Assembly (NCBI RefSeq): GCF_003428335.1
Contig: NZ_CP031704.1
Span: 1,426,001 to 1,490,000, forward strand
DNA: 64,000 nt
Direction of reading: 5' to 3'
Source: Solimonas sp. K1W22B-7
GTDB lineage: Bacteria; Pseudomonadota; Gammaproteobacteria; Nevskiales; Nevskiaceae
Of this stretch, positions 36,806 through 44,516 are shown piece by piece. The notes under the pieces were generated by a model, which saw only the letters and a program-made list of their open reading frames with translations, was not told the DNA's origin and searched no databases. Position 1 is the first letter of the stretch, and each line of letters starts with the position of its first letter. A program made the position numbers and the translations under genes.

Positions 36806-37417
36806 GTGGAGACGATCCCCGCCATCCTCAAGCTGGATGTCGGCGGGCTCCCGGTTTCATGGGTCCGCTGGCAGACTGCCGTCACCCTCTACGCCCGCGA
36901 CCGCGTGCGATGGGAGGCCGGGGAAGAGCGCTTCACGATCCATGGCGGCATCTGCGCGGCCACCGGCCTGCGCTCCAGCATGGAGATCGGCTCGATCATC
37001 GCCGTCGCTGACAAGTCGCGCCGTTTCGAGAAGGGCGTGCCGCTGCTGACCAACCGCACCCTGTTCCAGCGCGACCGTAACCTCTGCCTGTACTGCGGCA
37101 AGCTGTTCGGCGCTTCCCACCTGACCCGCGACCACGTCATGCCGGCCTCGCGCGGCGGTGCCTCGGCCTGGGAGAATTGCGTGACGGCCTGCCGCCACTG
37201 CAACCAGCGCAAGGACGACCGCACCCCCGAGGAAGCCGGCATGAAACTGCTGGCGGTGCCCTACACGCCGAACCTGGCCGAGTACCTGATCCTGCAGAAC
37301 CGCAGGATCCTGGCCGACCAGATGGAGTTCCTGGCGTCGTACGCGCGCAAGAACGGGCAGTACAAGAGCGTCAATGGCTCGGTCTTCGGCAATTCCCTCG
37401 GGCATCTCGGGAATTAG
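36806..37417 (+). CDS. HNH endonuclease family protein
   Basis: Protein of about 203 residues from GTG 36806 (AGG seven bases upstream); an ATG at 36761 would add 15 residues. An N-terminal domain of about 90 residues (ILKLDVGGLPVSWVRWQTAVTLYARDRVRWEAG) precedes an HNH nuclease domain with zinc-binding CLYC and CRHC pairs around LTRDHVMPASRGGASAWENCVTAC. This domain pairing is frequent in chromosomes of this bacterial group as a stand-alone gene. Substrate unknown. Confidence 0.85.
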   Translation: METIPAILKLDVGGLPVSWVRWQTAVTLYARDRVRWEAGEERFTIHGGICAATGLRSSMEIGSIIAVADKSRRFEKGVPLLTNRTLFQRDRNLCLYCGKLFGASHLTRDHVMPASRGGASAWENCVTACRHCNQRKDDRTPEEAGMKLLAVPYTPNLAEYLILQNRRILADQMEFLASYARKNGQYKSVNGSVFGNSLGHLGN

Positions 37418-37494
37418 TTCGCGAAGATTTTTTGAGCTCGGCGGCCACTGCTCTATCCTTGGCGCAGACCCCCCGTACCGAGAGAGAAACCAGC

Positions 37495-37794
37495 ATGGCC
37501 GTACTGGTGATTGCCAGCGCCCAGATAGACAAGGAGCTGTACCAGAAGCTGCTCGGCGACATCGCCTGGGAAGCGCAGCGGCCCGAGGGCGCGATCTTCC
37601 ATTGCGCCGCGTTCGATCAGGCCGGCGTCGTCCACGTGGTGGATGTGTGGGAGTCCGAGGAAGCCGCAGTGCGGCATTTCGAGCGCCATGTGCTGCCGGT
37701 GTTCATGGAAAGGAAGCTGGCGGCCCCGAAGCTTTCCATGATGCCGGTGCACGACATGGCCGCGCACGAGGGAATCGAGCTGTTCCGGCTCTGA
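37495..37794 (+). CDS. Small conserved-looking protein, possible dimeric alpha/beta-barrel (ABM-like)
   Basis: Protein of 99 residues: AVLVIASAQIDKELYQKLL...GAIFHCAAFDQAGVVHVVDVWESEEAAVRHFERHVLPVFMERKLAAPKLSMMPVHDM. The pattern of four strands with helices and an HVVDVWES strand resembles antibiotic-biosynthesis-monooxygenase-like ferredoxin folds. Preceded by a purine-rich ribosome site (GAGAGAAA). Reaction unknown. Confidence 0.65.
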   Translation: MAVLVIASAQIDKELYQKLLGDIAWEAQRPEGAIFHCAAFDQAGVVHVVDVWESEEAAVRHFERHVLPVFMERKLAAPKLSMMPVHDMAAHEGIELFRL

Positions 37795-37837
37795 TCGGCG
37801 CTCCGAAAAACCGCGTAGGGCCGAGCGGCAGAGGTAT

Positions 37838-38272
37838 TCAGCTGGCTTTGGCGGCACATTTGGTCAGGGCGGTGTCGAGCATGTCCTGCACGATCTGCCA
37901 GCCGTCATAACCCCAACAGACGACAAGCGCCAGAAGCAGCAGCGCGCCGGCCGACCCCGCGCGGGCAGTCCAGCCGCGCCGGATGCGGGTGCGGTGCAGC
38001 ACCCAGGTTCCGGGGGGCGGAGCCTGGCCGATAGCGATCACGCGGACCAAGGTGAGAATCGGCCAGATCGAAAGCAGCGCCAGCGCCAGGCCCAACCACT
38101 GCAGCAGGTCGCGGTACCAGCGCATCTGCTGGCAAAGCGGCAGCGAGCTGATGTGACCGAACAGCGCGGGTTCCGCCCAGAATTTCAGGATGGCGCCAAG
38201 TACGATCAATGCGCCGATGAGCACTATGCCCAGGCGACGCCCTGCTGGCGTCGGCTCCAGGTATTCGTCCAT
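37838..38272 (-). CDS. Small membrane protein of unknown function downstream of moeA
   Basis: Protein of 144 residues with three probable helices (about 13-30, 56-80, 108-125) and a short Cys-containing C-terminal tail. ATG 38272 directly abuts the moeA stop, so it is the last gene of the molybdenum cofactor operon. No family recognised; an operon-related role is only suggested by position. Confidence 0.6.
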   Translation of the reverse strand: MDEYLEPTPAGRRLGIVLIGALIVLGAILKFWAEPALFGHISSLPLCQQMRWYRDLLQWLGLALALLSIWPILTLVRVIAIGQAPPPGTWVLHRTRIRRGWTARAGSAGALLLLALVVCWGYDGWQIVQDMLDTALTKCAAKAS

Positions 38273-39508
38273 TCAGGCGGAGCCCAGGGAAATCCAGCGC
38301 ACCCGCGTCCCCGCCAGCAGCGGCCCTTCGCTCGCCGGCAGCCAGGCCAGCGCATCGGCGCGCGCCAGGTTGCTGAGCATGTGCGAGTCCTGCTTGCCCA
38401 GCCGCCCCAGCACCACGCGGCCGGACTCGTCCTGGCCCACGGTGACGCGCAGCAGGCTGTCGCGCTGGCGGTCGGCCTTGAAATCCACCGCCAGGGCGCC
38501 CTCGCGCCATAGCGGTGCCGGCTCGTCGGCACCCTCCAGCAACTGCAGTGCGCGGATCACGTGCACGTGCAGGCCGATCAGCACCGCGCCGGGGTTGCCG
38601 GGCAGGGCCAGCAGGGGTTGGTTGTCGCGCATGCCGTACCAGATCGGCTTGCCGGGCTTCTGCGCCACCTTCCAGAACACGCGTTCGAAGCCGGCGGCCT
38701 GGGCGGCGGCCGGCAGGTGGTCGTGGTCGCCTACGGACACACCGCCGCTGGTGATCACCAGGTCGGCGCAGGCGGCGGCGTCCTGCAGGGCGGCGGTGAC
38801 CGCATCGAGCGAATCGGGCACGTAGCGCAGCAGCGCCAGCGGATAGCCGCGCTCGGCCAGCCAGCCGTGGCATAGCGGGCCGTTGGCGTCGTGGATCTGC
38901 CCGGGGGCCAGGGCCTGGCCGGGCTGGGCCACTTCGTTGCCGGTGACCAGCACGGCCACGCGCGGGCGCGGGCGCGTGCTTACCTGCTGCACGCCGGCCA
39001 TGGCCAGCGCCGCGAGCAGGCCCGAGTGCAGGCGCCGGCCCGCGGGGGAGATGGGGTCGCCTTCGCGGATTTCCTCGCCGCGGTAGCGGGTGTCCACGCC
39101 GGCGCCCAGCGATTCGGTCAGGCGGATCGTGTCGCCGTCGCGCTGCACGATCTCCTGGCGCGCCACGGTATCGGCGCCGGCGGGCAGGGCGCCGCCGGTG
39201 AAGATGCGCAGGGCCTCGCCGGGGCCGACGCTCAGGCCGCCGGCATCGCCCGCGGCGATCTCGCCGGTGACGCGCAGCGGCTGCGTCGCGTCGGTGCTGC
39301 GCAGGGCATAGCCGTCCACCGCGCCTTGCGTGAACAGCGGCAGGTCCACCGACGAGGCGGCCGGCTCGGCGAGCACGCGGCCCAGGCACTCGTGTACCGG
39401 GCCGCGTTCGGCCGCCAGCGGCCGGATGCGCTCGGCGTAGGCATCCAGCGCGCCCTGCAGCGGCAGCAGCTTCCTGTGGCCGCCGCTGTCGCCGCAGTCA
39501 TGCGCCAT
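38273..39508 (-). CDS. moeA: Molybdopterin molybdenumtransferase MoeA
   Basis: Enzyme of 411 residues that inserts molybdate into adenylylated molybdopterin. GALDAYAERI..., the LPLFTQGAVDGYALR segment (conserved Asp-Gly-Tyr-Ala), FTGGALPAGADTVARQE, VTGNEVAQPGQ, TSGGVSVGDHDHL and ALPGNPGAVLIG are the standard MoeA blocks. ATG 39508 overlaps the moaCB stop. E. coli MoeA has the same length. Confidence 0.95.
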   Translation of the reverse strand: MAHDCGDSGGHRKLLPLQGALDAYAERIRPLAAERGPVHECLGRVLAEPAASSVDLPLFTQGAVDGYALRSTDATQPLRVTGEIAAGDAGGLSVGPGEALRIFTGGALPAGADTVARQEIVQRDGDTIRLTESLGAGVDTRYRGEEIREGDPISPAGRRLHSGLLAALAMAGVQQVSTRPRPRVAVLVTGNEVAQPGQALAPGQIHDANGPLCHGWLAERGYPLALLRYVPDSLDAVTAALQDAAACADLVITSGGVSVGDHDHLPAAAQAAGFERVFWKVAQKPGKPIWYGMRDNQPLLALPGNPGAVLIGLHVHVIRALQLLEGADEPAPLWREGALAVDFKADRQRDSLLRVTVGQDESGRVVLGRLGKQDSHMLSNLARADALAWLPASEGPLLAGTRVRWISLGSA

Positions 39509-40449
39509 CAGCGGATGTCCATGGTGTAGCCGCCGGGATGCGGCCTGTCGTGGCGGCAGATCTCGAAGATGTGCACCAGGCCCGGCAGCAGCGGCGCCAG
39601 GGTTTCCAGTGCGCCGCGGCGCGAGCCGGGACAGGTGATCAGCAGGGTGTTGCCGATGAAGCCGGCAACGCCGCGCGACATCAGCGCGAAGGGCGTGCGG
39701 CGCTGGCCGAAGGCGCGGGCGGCTTCCATCATGCCCGGCAGCTCGCGCGTGATCAGCGGCTTGAGCGTGTCCACGGTGATGTCGCGCGAGCCCATGCCGG
39801 TGCCGCCGACGGTGATCACCAGGTCGATGCCGGCATTGACCTTGGCCTTGACGCTGGCCAGCAGCTGGTCGGGCTCGTCGGGCAGGATTTCGTAGCTCAG
39901 CGGATCGAAGCCGGCCGCGATGAGATCGTCGCGCACGCCGGCGCCGGCGGTGTCGGGTTTGCGCCTGGCCGAGACGGTGTCGGACAGCACGATCACGGCG
40001 GCGCTGGTGGGCACGCGCAGCTTGCGGCGGAACTGCGACTTGCCGCCCTTCTTCTGCAGCAGCTTGCAGGAGGTCATCTCCAGCTCTTCGGGCTCGCAGT
40101 AGGGCTTGAGCATGTCGTAGAGCGTCAGCACGGCGATGCTGGCGGCGGTCAGGGCTTCCATCTCCACGCCGGTGGGCGCGATGGTCTCGACCTCGCTGAT
40201 CACCTCGACCTGGCCCTCGCCGAGTTCGAAACGCAGGTCGGCGCGGTAGATCGGCAGCGGATGGCACAGCGGGATCAGTTCGTCGGTGCGCTTGGCGGCG
40301 AGGATGCCGGCGATGCGCGCCGTCTTGACCGGATCACCTTTCTCGGTGTCGCCCGTGCGCAGGCGCTCGATGCAGTGCTGCGGCGCGCGCAGCGTCGCGG
40401 TGGCGGACGCCGTGCGCAGGGAGTCCGGTTTCAGGGAAACGTCTTTCAT
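39508..40449 (-). CDS. moaCB: Bifunctional MoaC-MoaB fusion for molybdopterin synthesis
   Basis: Single protein of 313 residues. Residues 1-150 are MoaC (cyclic pyranopterin phosphate synthase) with KTARIAGILAAKRTDELIPLCHPL, TGVEMEALTAASIA and the Lys-rich KKGGKS. Residues about 155-313 are MoaB/MogA-like (molybdopterin adenylyltransferase fold) with VIVLSDTVSARRKPDTAG, TVGGTGMGSRDITVD and MSRGVAGFIGNTLLITCPGSRRG. No separate mogA is in the operon, so the second domain probably supplies adenylylation before MoeA. Overlaps moaE by 4 bp. Confidence 0.92.
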   Translation of the reverse strand: MKDVSLKPDSLRTASATATLRAPQHCIERLRTGDTEKGDPVKTARIAGILAAKRTDELIPLCHPLPIYRADLRFELGEGQVEVISEVETIAPTGVEMEALTAASIAVLTLYDMLKPYCEPEELEMTSCKLLQKKGGKSQFRRKLRVPTSAAVIVLSDTVSARRKPDTAGAGVRDDLIAAGFDPLSYEILPDEPDQLLASVKAKVNAGIDLVITVGGTGMGSRDITVDTLKPLITRELPGMMEAARAFGQRRTPFALMSRGVAGFIGNTLLITCPGSRRGALETLAPLLPGLVHIFEICRHDRPHPGGYTMDIR

Positions 40450-40943
40450 ACGTGGGAGTGCTTGTGATCGCCATGCTCGTGGGCATGGTCGTGGTTGTGT
40501 TCATGGGGCAGGTCGGGGCGGATGCAGCAGCCCTGGTTGAAGGCGCTGCTGCCGTCCTCGAAGAATTCCTCCTTCCAGATCGGTACGCGGTGCTTGACCG
40601 CGTCCACGGCGTACTTGCAGGCCGCAAAGCCTTCGCCGCGGTGCGGCGCACGCACGGCGCAGTAGATCGCCACGTCGCCGATCTCCAGCATGCCGATGCG
40701 GTGGATCACGCGGCAGTGCTGCACGCCGAACTTGTCGAGTGTCTCCTGCTCGATCTCGCGCATCAGCTTTTCGGCCAGCGGCGCGAAGGCGGTGTACTTC
40801 AGGCGCAGCACGCGCTTGCCTTCGTTGTGATCGCGCACGGTGCCGGCGAACACCGACAGGGCGCCGCAGTCGCGGTGCTCGGTCATGCCGAGGATGGGGT
40901 CGAGCGAGAGGGGTGTTTCGTAGAGGTACATCGAAGAACTCAT
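40446..40943 (-). CDS. moaE: Molybdopterin synthase catalytic subunit MoaE with His-rich C-terminal tail
   Basis: Protein of 165 residues. Core MoaE motifs: CGALSVFAGTVRDHNEGKRVLRLKYTAF, CRVIHRIGMLEIGDVAIYCAVRAPHRGEGFAACKYAVDAVKHRVPIWKEEFFEDG with the catalytic Lys pair. Residues after about 140 form an unusual tail of His, Asp and Glu (HEHNHDHAHEHGDHKHSH), probably metal-binding. ATG 40943 is preceded by AGAGGGGA contributed by the family-P palindrome; ATG 40931 is an alternative. It makes molybdopterin together with MoaD. Confidence 0.92.
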   Translation of the reverse strand: MSSSMYLYETPLSLDPILGMTEHRDCGALSVFAGTVRDHNEGKRVLRLKYTAFAPLAEKLMREIEQETLDKFGVQHCRVIHRIGMLEIGDVAIYCAVRAPHRGEGFAACKYAVDAVKHRVPIWKEEFFEDGSSAFNQGCCIRPDLPHEHNHDHAHEHGDHKHSHV

Positions 40944-41368
40944 CAAGTCCCCTCTCCCGCTTGCGGGAGAGGGGTAGGGGAGAGGGTTTCTGTAGCCCTT
41001 TCAGCCGTTAGCCTGATTTGCTCAAGCACAGCCTCCGTTTGCTGCATAACCTCATGATTCCAGAACCGTAGCACAGTAAATCCTTCTGCTACGAACCATT
41101 GGTCGCGCTGGTTATCGTAGGCTTCGTTGTCGTTGTGTTGGCCGCCGTCCAGTTCGATCACAAGCCGATGCTCCAGGCTGATGAAATCGGCGATGTAGGG
41201 GCCTTGGGGGACCTGGCGTTTGAACTTGATGCCGAAGAAGCGGTTGGCCCTGAGGTGGTACCAAAGACGTTGTTCGGCTTCGGTCTGGTGTGCACGAAGG
41301 TCCTTTGCATAAGTTCTGAGCTTCACAGAAACCCTCTCCCCGGGTTTTGCCAGGCTGGAGAGTGACAT
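40943..41368 (-). CDS. DUF559 domain endonuclease-like protein carried by a palindromic element
   Basis: 141 codons. The core, TYAKDLRAHQTEAEQRLWYHLRANRFFGIKFKRQVPQGPYIADFISLEHRLVIELDGGQH...GFTVLRFWNHEVMQQTEAVLEQI, is a DUF559 protein related to very-short-patch-repair nucleases (PD-D/ExK: Asp in YIADF, Glu and Asp in VIELDGGQH). The first 15 residues (AKPGERVSVK) and last 12 (LSPTPLPQAGEG) are translations of the palindrome arms. It lies between moaD and moaE in operon orientation, so it is transcribed with them. True start may be near codon 17. Its TGA overlaps the moaE ATG (ATGA). Confidence 0.85.
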   Translation of the reverse strand: MSLSSLAKPGERVSVKLRTYAKDLRAHQTEAEQRLWYHLRANRFFGIKFKRQVPQGPYIADFISLEHRLVIELDGGQHNDNEAYDNQRDQWFVAEGFTVLRFWNHEVMQQTEAVLEQIRLTAERATETLSPTPLPQAGEGT

Positions 41369-41420
41369 TAAGTCACTCTCCAGTAAGCAAAAACCCCCTC
41401 TCCCGCAAGCGGGCGAGGGG
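40947..41420 (-). mobile_element. CCTCTCCCGC palindromic element (family P) with DUF559 cargo
   Basis: Left arm GTCCCCTCTCCCGCTTGCGG through GAGAGGGTTTCTGTA (40947-40994) and right arm TTCACAGAAACCCTCTCCCC through CCTCTCCCGCAAGCGGGCGA (41322-41420) match the two ends of the solo copies at 19736, 25754 and 45547. Here about 330 bp with the DUF559 gene separate the arms instead of 25-35 bp. The right arm also contains an extra perfect hairpin CTGGAGAGTGAC-ATTAA-GTCACTCTCCAG (41354-41382). The element splits the moa operon. Confidence 0.8.
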
Positions 41421-41430
41421 AGCGGGTTGG

Positions 41431-41679
41431 CTATCCGCCCGCCACTGGCGGCAGCAACGCCAGCCGCATCCCGTCTTCCAGGGCCTCCGTACGCAACAGC
41501 AGCCGGTCGGCCTGCGCCACGGCGGTGTTGTCCAGGTGCTCGCCCAGTGCCGGGATGGCGTTGGCCAGGGCGTCCAGGGCGTCGGCGACGCTCAGCGCGC
41601 CGGCGGGCAGCGCCAGCGTGCGCTCGTCACCGCCGGCGGCGCGCCGCAGGGCGCCCCAGAATTCGAAGGTGATCTGCAA
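41431..41679 (-). CDS. moaD: Molybdopterin synthase sulfur-carrier subunit MoaD
   Basis: Ubiquitin-like protein of 82 residues: ITFEFWGALRRAAGGDERTLALPAGALSVADALDAL...RLALLPPVAGG, ending in the Gly-Gly required for thiocarboxylation. It donates sulfur to MoaE for conversion of cyclic pyranopterin phosphate to molybdopterin. It lies 1 bp after moaA and is separated from its partner moaE by the DUF559 element. Confidence 0.92.
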   Translation of the reverse strand: MQITFEFWGALRRAAGGDERTLALPAGALSVADALDALANAIPALGEHLDNTAVAQADRLLLRTEALEDGMRLALLPPVAGG

Positions 41680-41680
41680 G

Positions 41681-42673
41681 CTAGCCTCCCAGCGTGTGCA
41701 TCGTGATCGGCCGTTCCACCGGGGTACGGTGGGCGGCGTAGCCGGCTTCCTTGTTCCAGACGGCGCGGGCGATCTGCTGCACGACGTCGCTCATCGGCTG
41801 GCCGCTGCGCATCGGGCCGGCCAGGTCGGTGCCCTGCCGTGCGAACAGGCAGGTATAGAGCTCGCCGCGCACGGTCAGGCGCAGGCGGTCGCAGCTGGAG
41901 CAGAAGGGATTGCTGATGGTGGAGATGACGCCGACGCGGTAGTCGCCGTCCAGCGTGTACAGCGTCGCCGGGTCCTCGCTGCGCGGCAGCCGTTCCACCT
42001 GGTAGCGCGTGCGCAGGGTGTCCAGCAGTTCCTGTTCACTGACCACGGCGTCAGCCTGCCAGCGGCCGGGGGCGTCCAGCGGCATGTACTCGATGAAGCG
42101 CAGCGGCATGCCGCCCCTCAGCGCCCAGTCGGTCAGCGGCAGGATATCCTGCTCGTTGTGGCCGCGCACCAGCACGGTGTTGAGCTTGAACGGCACGCCC
42201 AGGGCGACGGCGGCGTCGATGCCGGCCATCACCGGCGCCAGCTCGGCCCCGGTCATGTTGCGGAAGCGCTGTGCGTCGACGCTGTCGAGGCTGATGTTGA
42301 GGTCGTCCAGGCCGGCGCGGCGCAGCCCGGGCAGGGCCTCGGCCAGGCGCGAGCCGTTGGTGGTCATGGAGATGCGCTCCAGGCCCAGCGGACGCAGCGT
42401 GTTCAGGTCGGCGACGATCCCGGCCAGGTCGGGGCGCAGCAGCGGCTCGCCGCCGGTGAGGCGGATGTTGCGGATGCCCAGGTGGACGAACTCGGTCACC
42501 AGGGCGAGCAGTTCGGCGCGCTTGAGGAACTGCTGCTTGGGAATCCACTGCGGCTGCTCGGGCATGCAGTAGCGGCAGCGGAAATTGCAGCGGTCGGTCA
42601 GCGACAGCCGCAGCTTGTGCTTGATGCGCCCATGCTGGTCCACCAGTCCGGGGCGGCGGCTGCCGTCAGCCAT
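41681..42673 (-). CDS. moaA: GTP 3',8-cyclase MoaA (radical SAM)
   Basis: Enzyme of 330 residues catalysing the first step of molybdopterin synthesis. Radical SAM motif CNFRCRYCMP near residue 30, a second 4Fe-4S site with CSSCDRLRLTVRGELYTCLF, RLTGGEPLLR and the functional C-terminal Gly-Gly (HTLGG). ATG 42673 overlaps the mobA 3' end by 8 bp. Confidence 0.96.
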   Translation of the reverse strand: MADGSRRPGLVDQHGRIKHKLRLSLTDRCNFRCRYCMPEQPQWIPKQQFLKRAELLALVTEFVHLGIRNIRLTGGEPLLRPDLAGIVADLNTLRPLGLERISMTTNGSRLAEALPGLRRAGLDDLNISLDSVDAQRFRNMTGAELAPVMAGIDAAVALGVPFKLNTVLVRGHNEQDILPLTDWALRGGMPLRFIEYMPLDAPGRWQADAVVSEQELLDTLRTRYQVERLPRSEDPATLYTLDGDYRVGVISTISNPFCSSCDRLRLTVRGELYTCLFARQGTDLAGPMRSGQPMSDVVQQIARAVWNKEAGYAAHRTPVERPITMHTLGG

Positions 42674-43298
42674 GGCAGGCCTCCAGGTAATGCTCGGCGG
42701 CTTCCAGCTCGGCGGGCGTGTTGACGCTCCAGACCGGGGTGGGATCGGCGTCAGTGAAGTCGGCGGTGACGGCGCCGATGTCGGCCAGCCAGCGTTTCGG
42801 CGCGCGCTCGCCGGCGTCCAGCGCGGTGCGCAGCGGGGCGGCGAGGTCGCGGTGCAGCAGGCAGCAGACGTACTGGGCGTCGCCGTCGGCGACGGCATAG
42901 GCGGCGGGTGCGGCGCTGTCCTCGATCGCCCGGCTCAGCCGCGCCAGCAAGTCCCCCGGCAGCCGCGCGGCGTCGCAGGGCGCCGTCAGCAGCCAGTCGG
43001 TCCGGCTTGCTTCCAGCGCCGCCAGCATGCCGGCGAGGGGGCCACGGAAATCGGGCCAGGGATCTGAAACCACGGTGAGTCCTGAATCGGCGTATTCGGC
43101 GAGATGGCGGTTGGCGACGATCAGGATACCACCCGCCTGCGTGGCCAAGGCTGCTTCCACGCGCTGGAAGAGAGGCTTGCCGCGCAGGTGCAGCAGGCCC
43201 TTGTCGGCGCCGCCCAGCCGCTCGCCGCGGCCGCCGGCGAGGATCGCGGCGGTCACGTTCAGCGGGCGGGCCGCTACACTGTGCACATGCTGGCTCAC
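42666..43298 (-). CDS. mobA: Molybdenum cofactor guanylyltransferase MobA
   Basis: Protein of 210 residues: AAILAGGRGERLGGADKGLLHLRGKPL (nucleotide loop), VVSDPWPDFRGPLAGMLAAL, LLTAPCDAARLPGDLL. It attaches GMP to Mo-molybdopterin to form the MGD cofactor of DMSO-reductase family enzymes, here NasA. First gene of the operon. The 266-bp family-S element begins 20 bp upstream of its ATG (43298), filling the divergent promoter region shared with hemD. Confidence 0.93.
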   Translation of the reverse strand: MSQHVHSVAARPLNVTAAILAGGRGERLGGADKGLLHLRGKPLFQRVEAALATQAGGILIVANRHLAEYADSGLTVVSDPWPDFRGPLAGMLAALEASRTDWLLTAPCDAARLPGDLLARLSRAIEDSAAPAAYAVADGDAQYVCCLLHRDLAAPLRTALDAGERAPKRWLADIGAVTADFTDADPTPVWSVNTPAELEAAEHYLEACHG

Positions 43299-43317
43299 CG
43301 CAGCATCCTATACCTGA

Positions 43318-43583
43318 GGGGTCTGTTGACACTATGAACGTCGCTGCGACGGAGACCGTTTTGGCGCAGGGCTAAATTCCGAGGCGCGCCATGTACTGGA
43401 CGTACATCAGCGACTCGGGATGACGCCCTGCGCCAAAACGGTCCCGCCCTCCGGGTGCCCCCGGATTTGCGGCCATGCTGCGTTGCTCGTCGGTTACTTA
43501 TTCCCGATAAGCTTCCTCCTCGCGCCTTGCCTGGCCGCAAATCTGGGGGCATCGCAGCGACGTTCATAGCGTCAACAGACCCC
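43318..43583. mobile_element. Structured 266-bp terminal-inverted-repeat element (family S), copy B
   Basis: Outer arms GGGGTCTGTTGACACTATGA and its complement ending at 43583 pair. Hairpin 1 is GACCGTTTTGGCGCAGGGC with GCCCTGCGCCAAAACGGTC, and hairpin 2 is GCCCCCGGATTTGCGGCC with GGCCGCAAATCTGGGGGC, tipped by CTTATTCCCGATAAG. Most stem differences from copies A and C are matched on both sides. It occupies nearly the whole intergenic region between the divergent mobA and hemD starts. No terminal TA here. Confidence 0.85.
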
Positions 43584-43624
43584 CGGCCGGGATGCCGTAC
43601 TACCCGAACCCAATCGTCAAAAAC

Positions 43625-44449
43625 ATGAATGAAGTCAATCTCCAAGGCCGCCGAATCGCGATTCCGGAATCGCGCGAGCTGGATGTTTTCGCGGGGCTCA
43701 TGGAGCGTCGCGGCGCCAGCGTGCTGCGTTGCCCGCTGATCGACATCCTCGATGCCCCGGACCCGGCGCCGGTGCTGGCCTGGATCCGGGGGTTCAATGC
43801 CGGGGCCTGCGACGACCTGATCCTGTTCACCGGCGAGGGCCTGCGGCGCCTGCTGGCGGCCATCGAGCGCCATGAGCCGGCCCTGCGCGAGCCTTTCGTT
43901 GCCCGCCTGGGCCAGGTCCGCAAGATCGCCCGTGGCCCCAAGCCGGCGCGGGTGCTGCGCGAACTGGGCCTCAAGCCCGAGATGACCGCCGAGCCGGCCA
44001 CCACCCGCGGGGTCATCGACCTGCTGCGCGGGCTGAACCTGGAGGGGCGCCGGGTCGGCGTGCAGCTCTACGGTGCCGAGCCCAACCTGCCGCTGATGGA
44101 GCATCTGCGCGTGGCCGGTGCCAAGACCCTGCCGGTGGCGCCCTATGTCTACGCCGACGCCGCGGCCGACGCCGAGGTGCTGGGTCTGATCGACCAGATG
44201 GAGCAGGGCGGGCTGGATGCCATCGCCTTCACCAGCATGCAGCAGGTGGAGCGGTTGTTCCGCGTGGCCGACAGTGCCGGTCGGCATGAAGCCTTGCTGG
44301 CCGGCCTGCGCCGCATCGTGGTGGCCTCGGTGGGGCCGGTGGTGGCCGACCTGCTGACCGCCAAGGGCATCGAGACCCAAGTGGTGCCGGCGGACAGCTT
44401 CTACATGAAGCCGCTGACGCAGGCGCTGGTGGATCGGCTGGCACAGTAA
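43625..44449 (+). CDS. Uroporphyrinogen-III synthase family protein (HemD-like)
   Basis: Protein of 274 residues with the bilobed HemD pattern: RRIAIPESRELDVFAGLMERRGASVLRCPLIDILD, LILFTGEGLRRLL, GRRVGVQLYGAEPNLPLMEHLRVAGAKTLPVAPYVY and DAIAFTSMQQVERLF. This version is commonly found beside assimilatory nitrite reductase genes, where it would support siroheme supply for NirB. ATG 43625 is preferred over 43592 because conservation starts there. A standard hemD may exist elsewhere. Confidence 0.82.
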   Translation: MNEVNLQGRRIAIPESRELDVFAGLMERRGASVLRCPLIDILDAPDPAPVLAWIRGFNAGACDDLILFTGEGLRRLLAAIERHEPALREPFVARLGQVRKIARGPKPARVLRELGLKPEMTAEPATTRGVIDLLRGLNLEGRRVGVQLYGAEPNLPLMEHLRVAGAKTLPVAPYVYADAAADAEVLGLIDQMEQGGLDAIAFTSMQQVERLFRVADSAGRHEALLAGLRRIVVASVGPVVADLLTAKGIETQVVPADSFYMKPLTQALVDRLAQ

Positions 44450-44481
44450 GAAGCTGGAGTTCATTCACTGACGCCCTTCGT

Positions 44482-44509
44482 GCAGGAGCCAGCTTGCTGG
44501 CTCCTGCAA
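44482..44509. terminator. Perfect hairpin between the convergent hemD-like gene and nasA
   Basis: TGCAGGAGCCAG-CTTG-CTGGCTCCTGCA, a 12-bp perfect stem 32 bp after the hemD-like stop and 7 bp from the nasA stop. No T tract on either side. A REP-like palindrome that may stop or stabilise both transcripts. Confidence 0.6.
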
Positions 44510-44516
44510 CTCCAGC

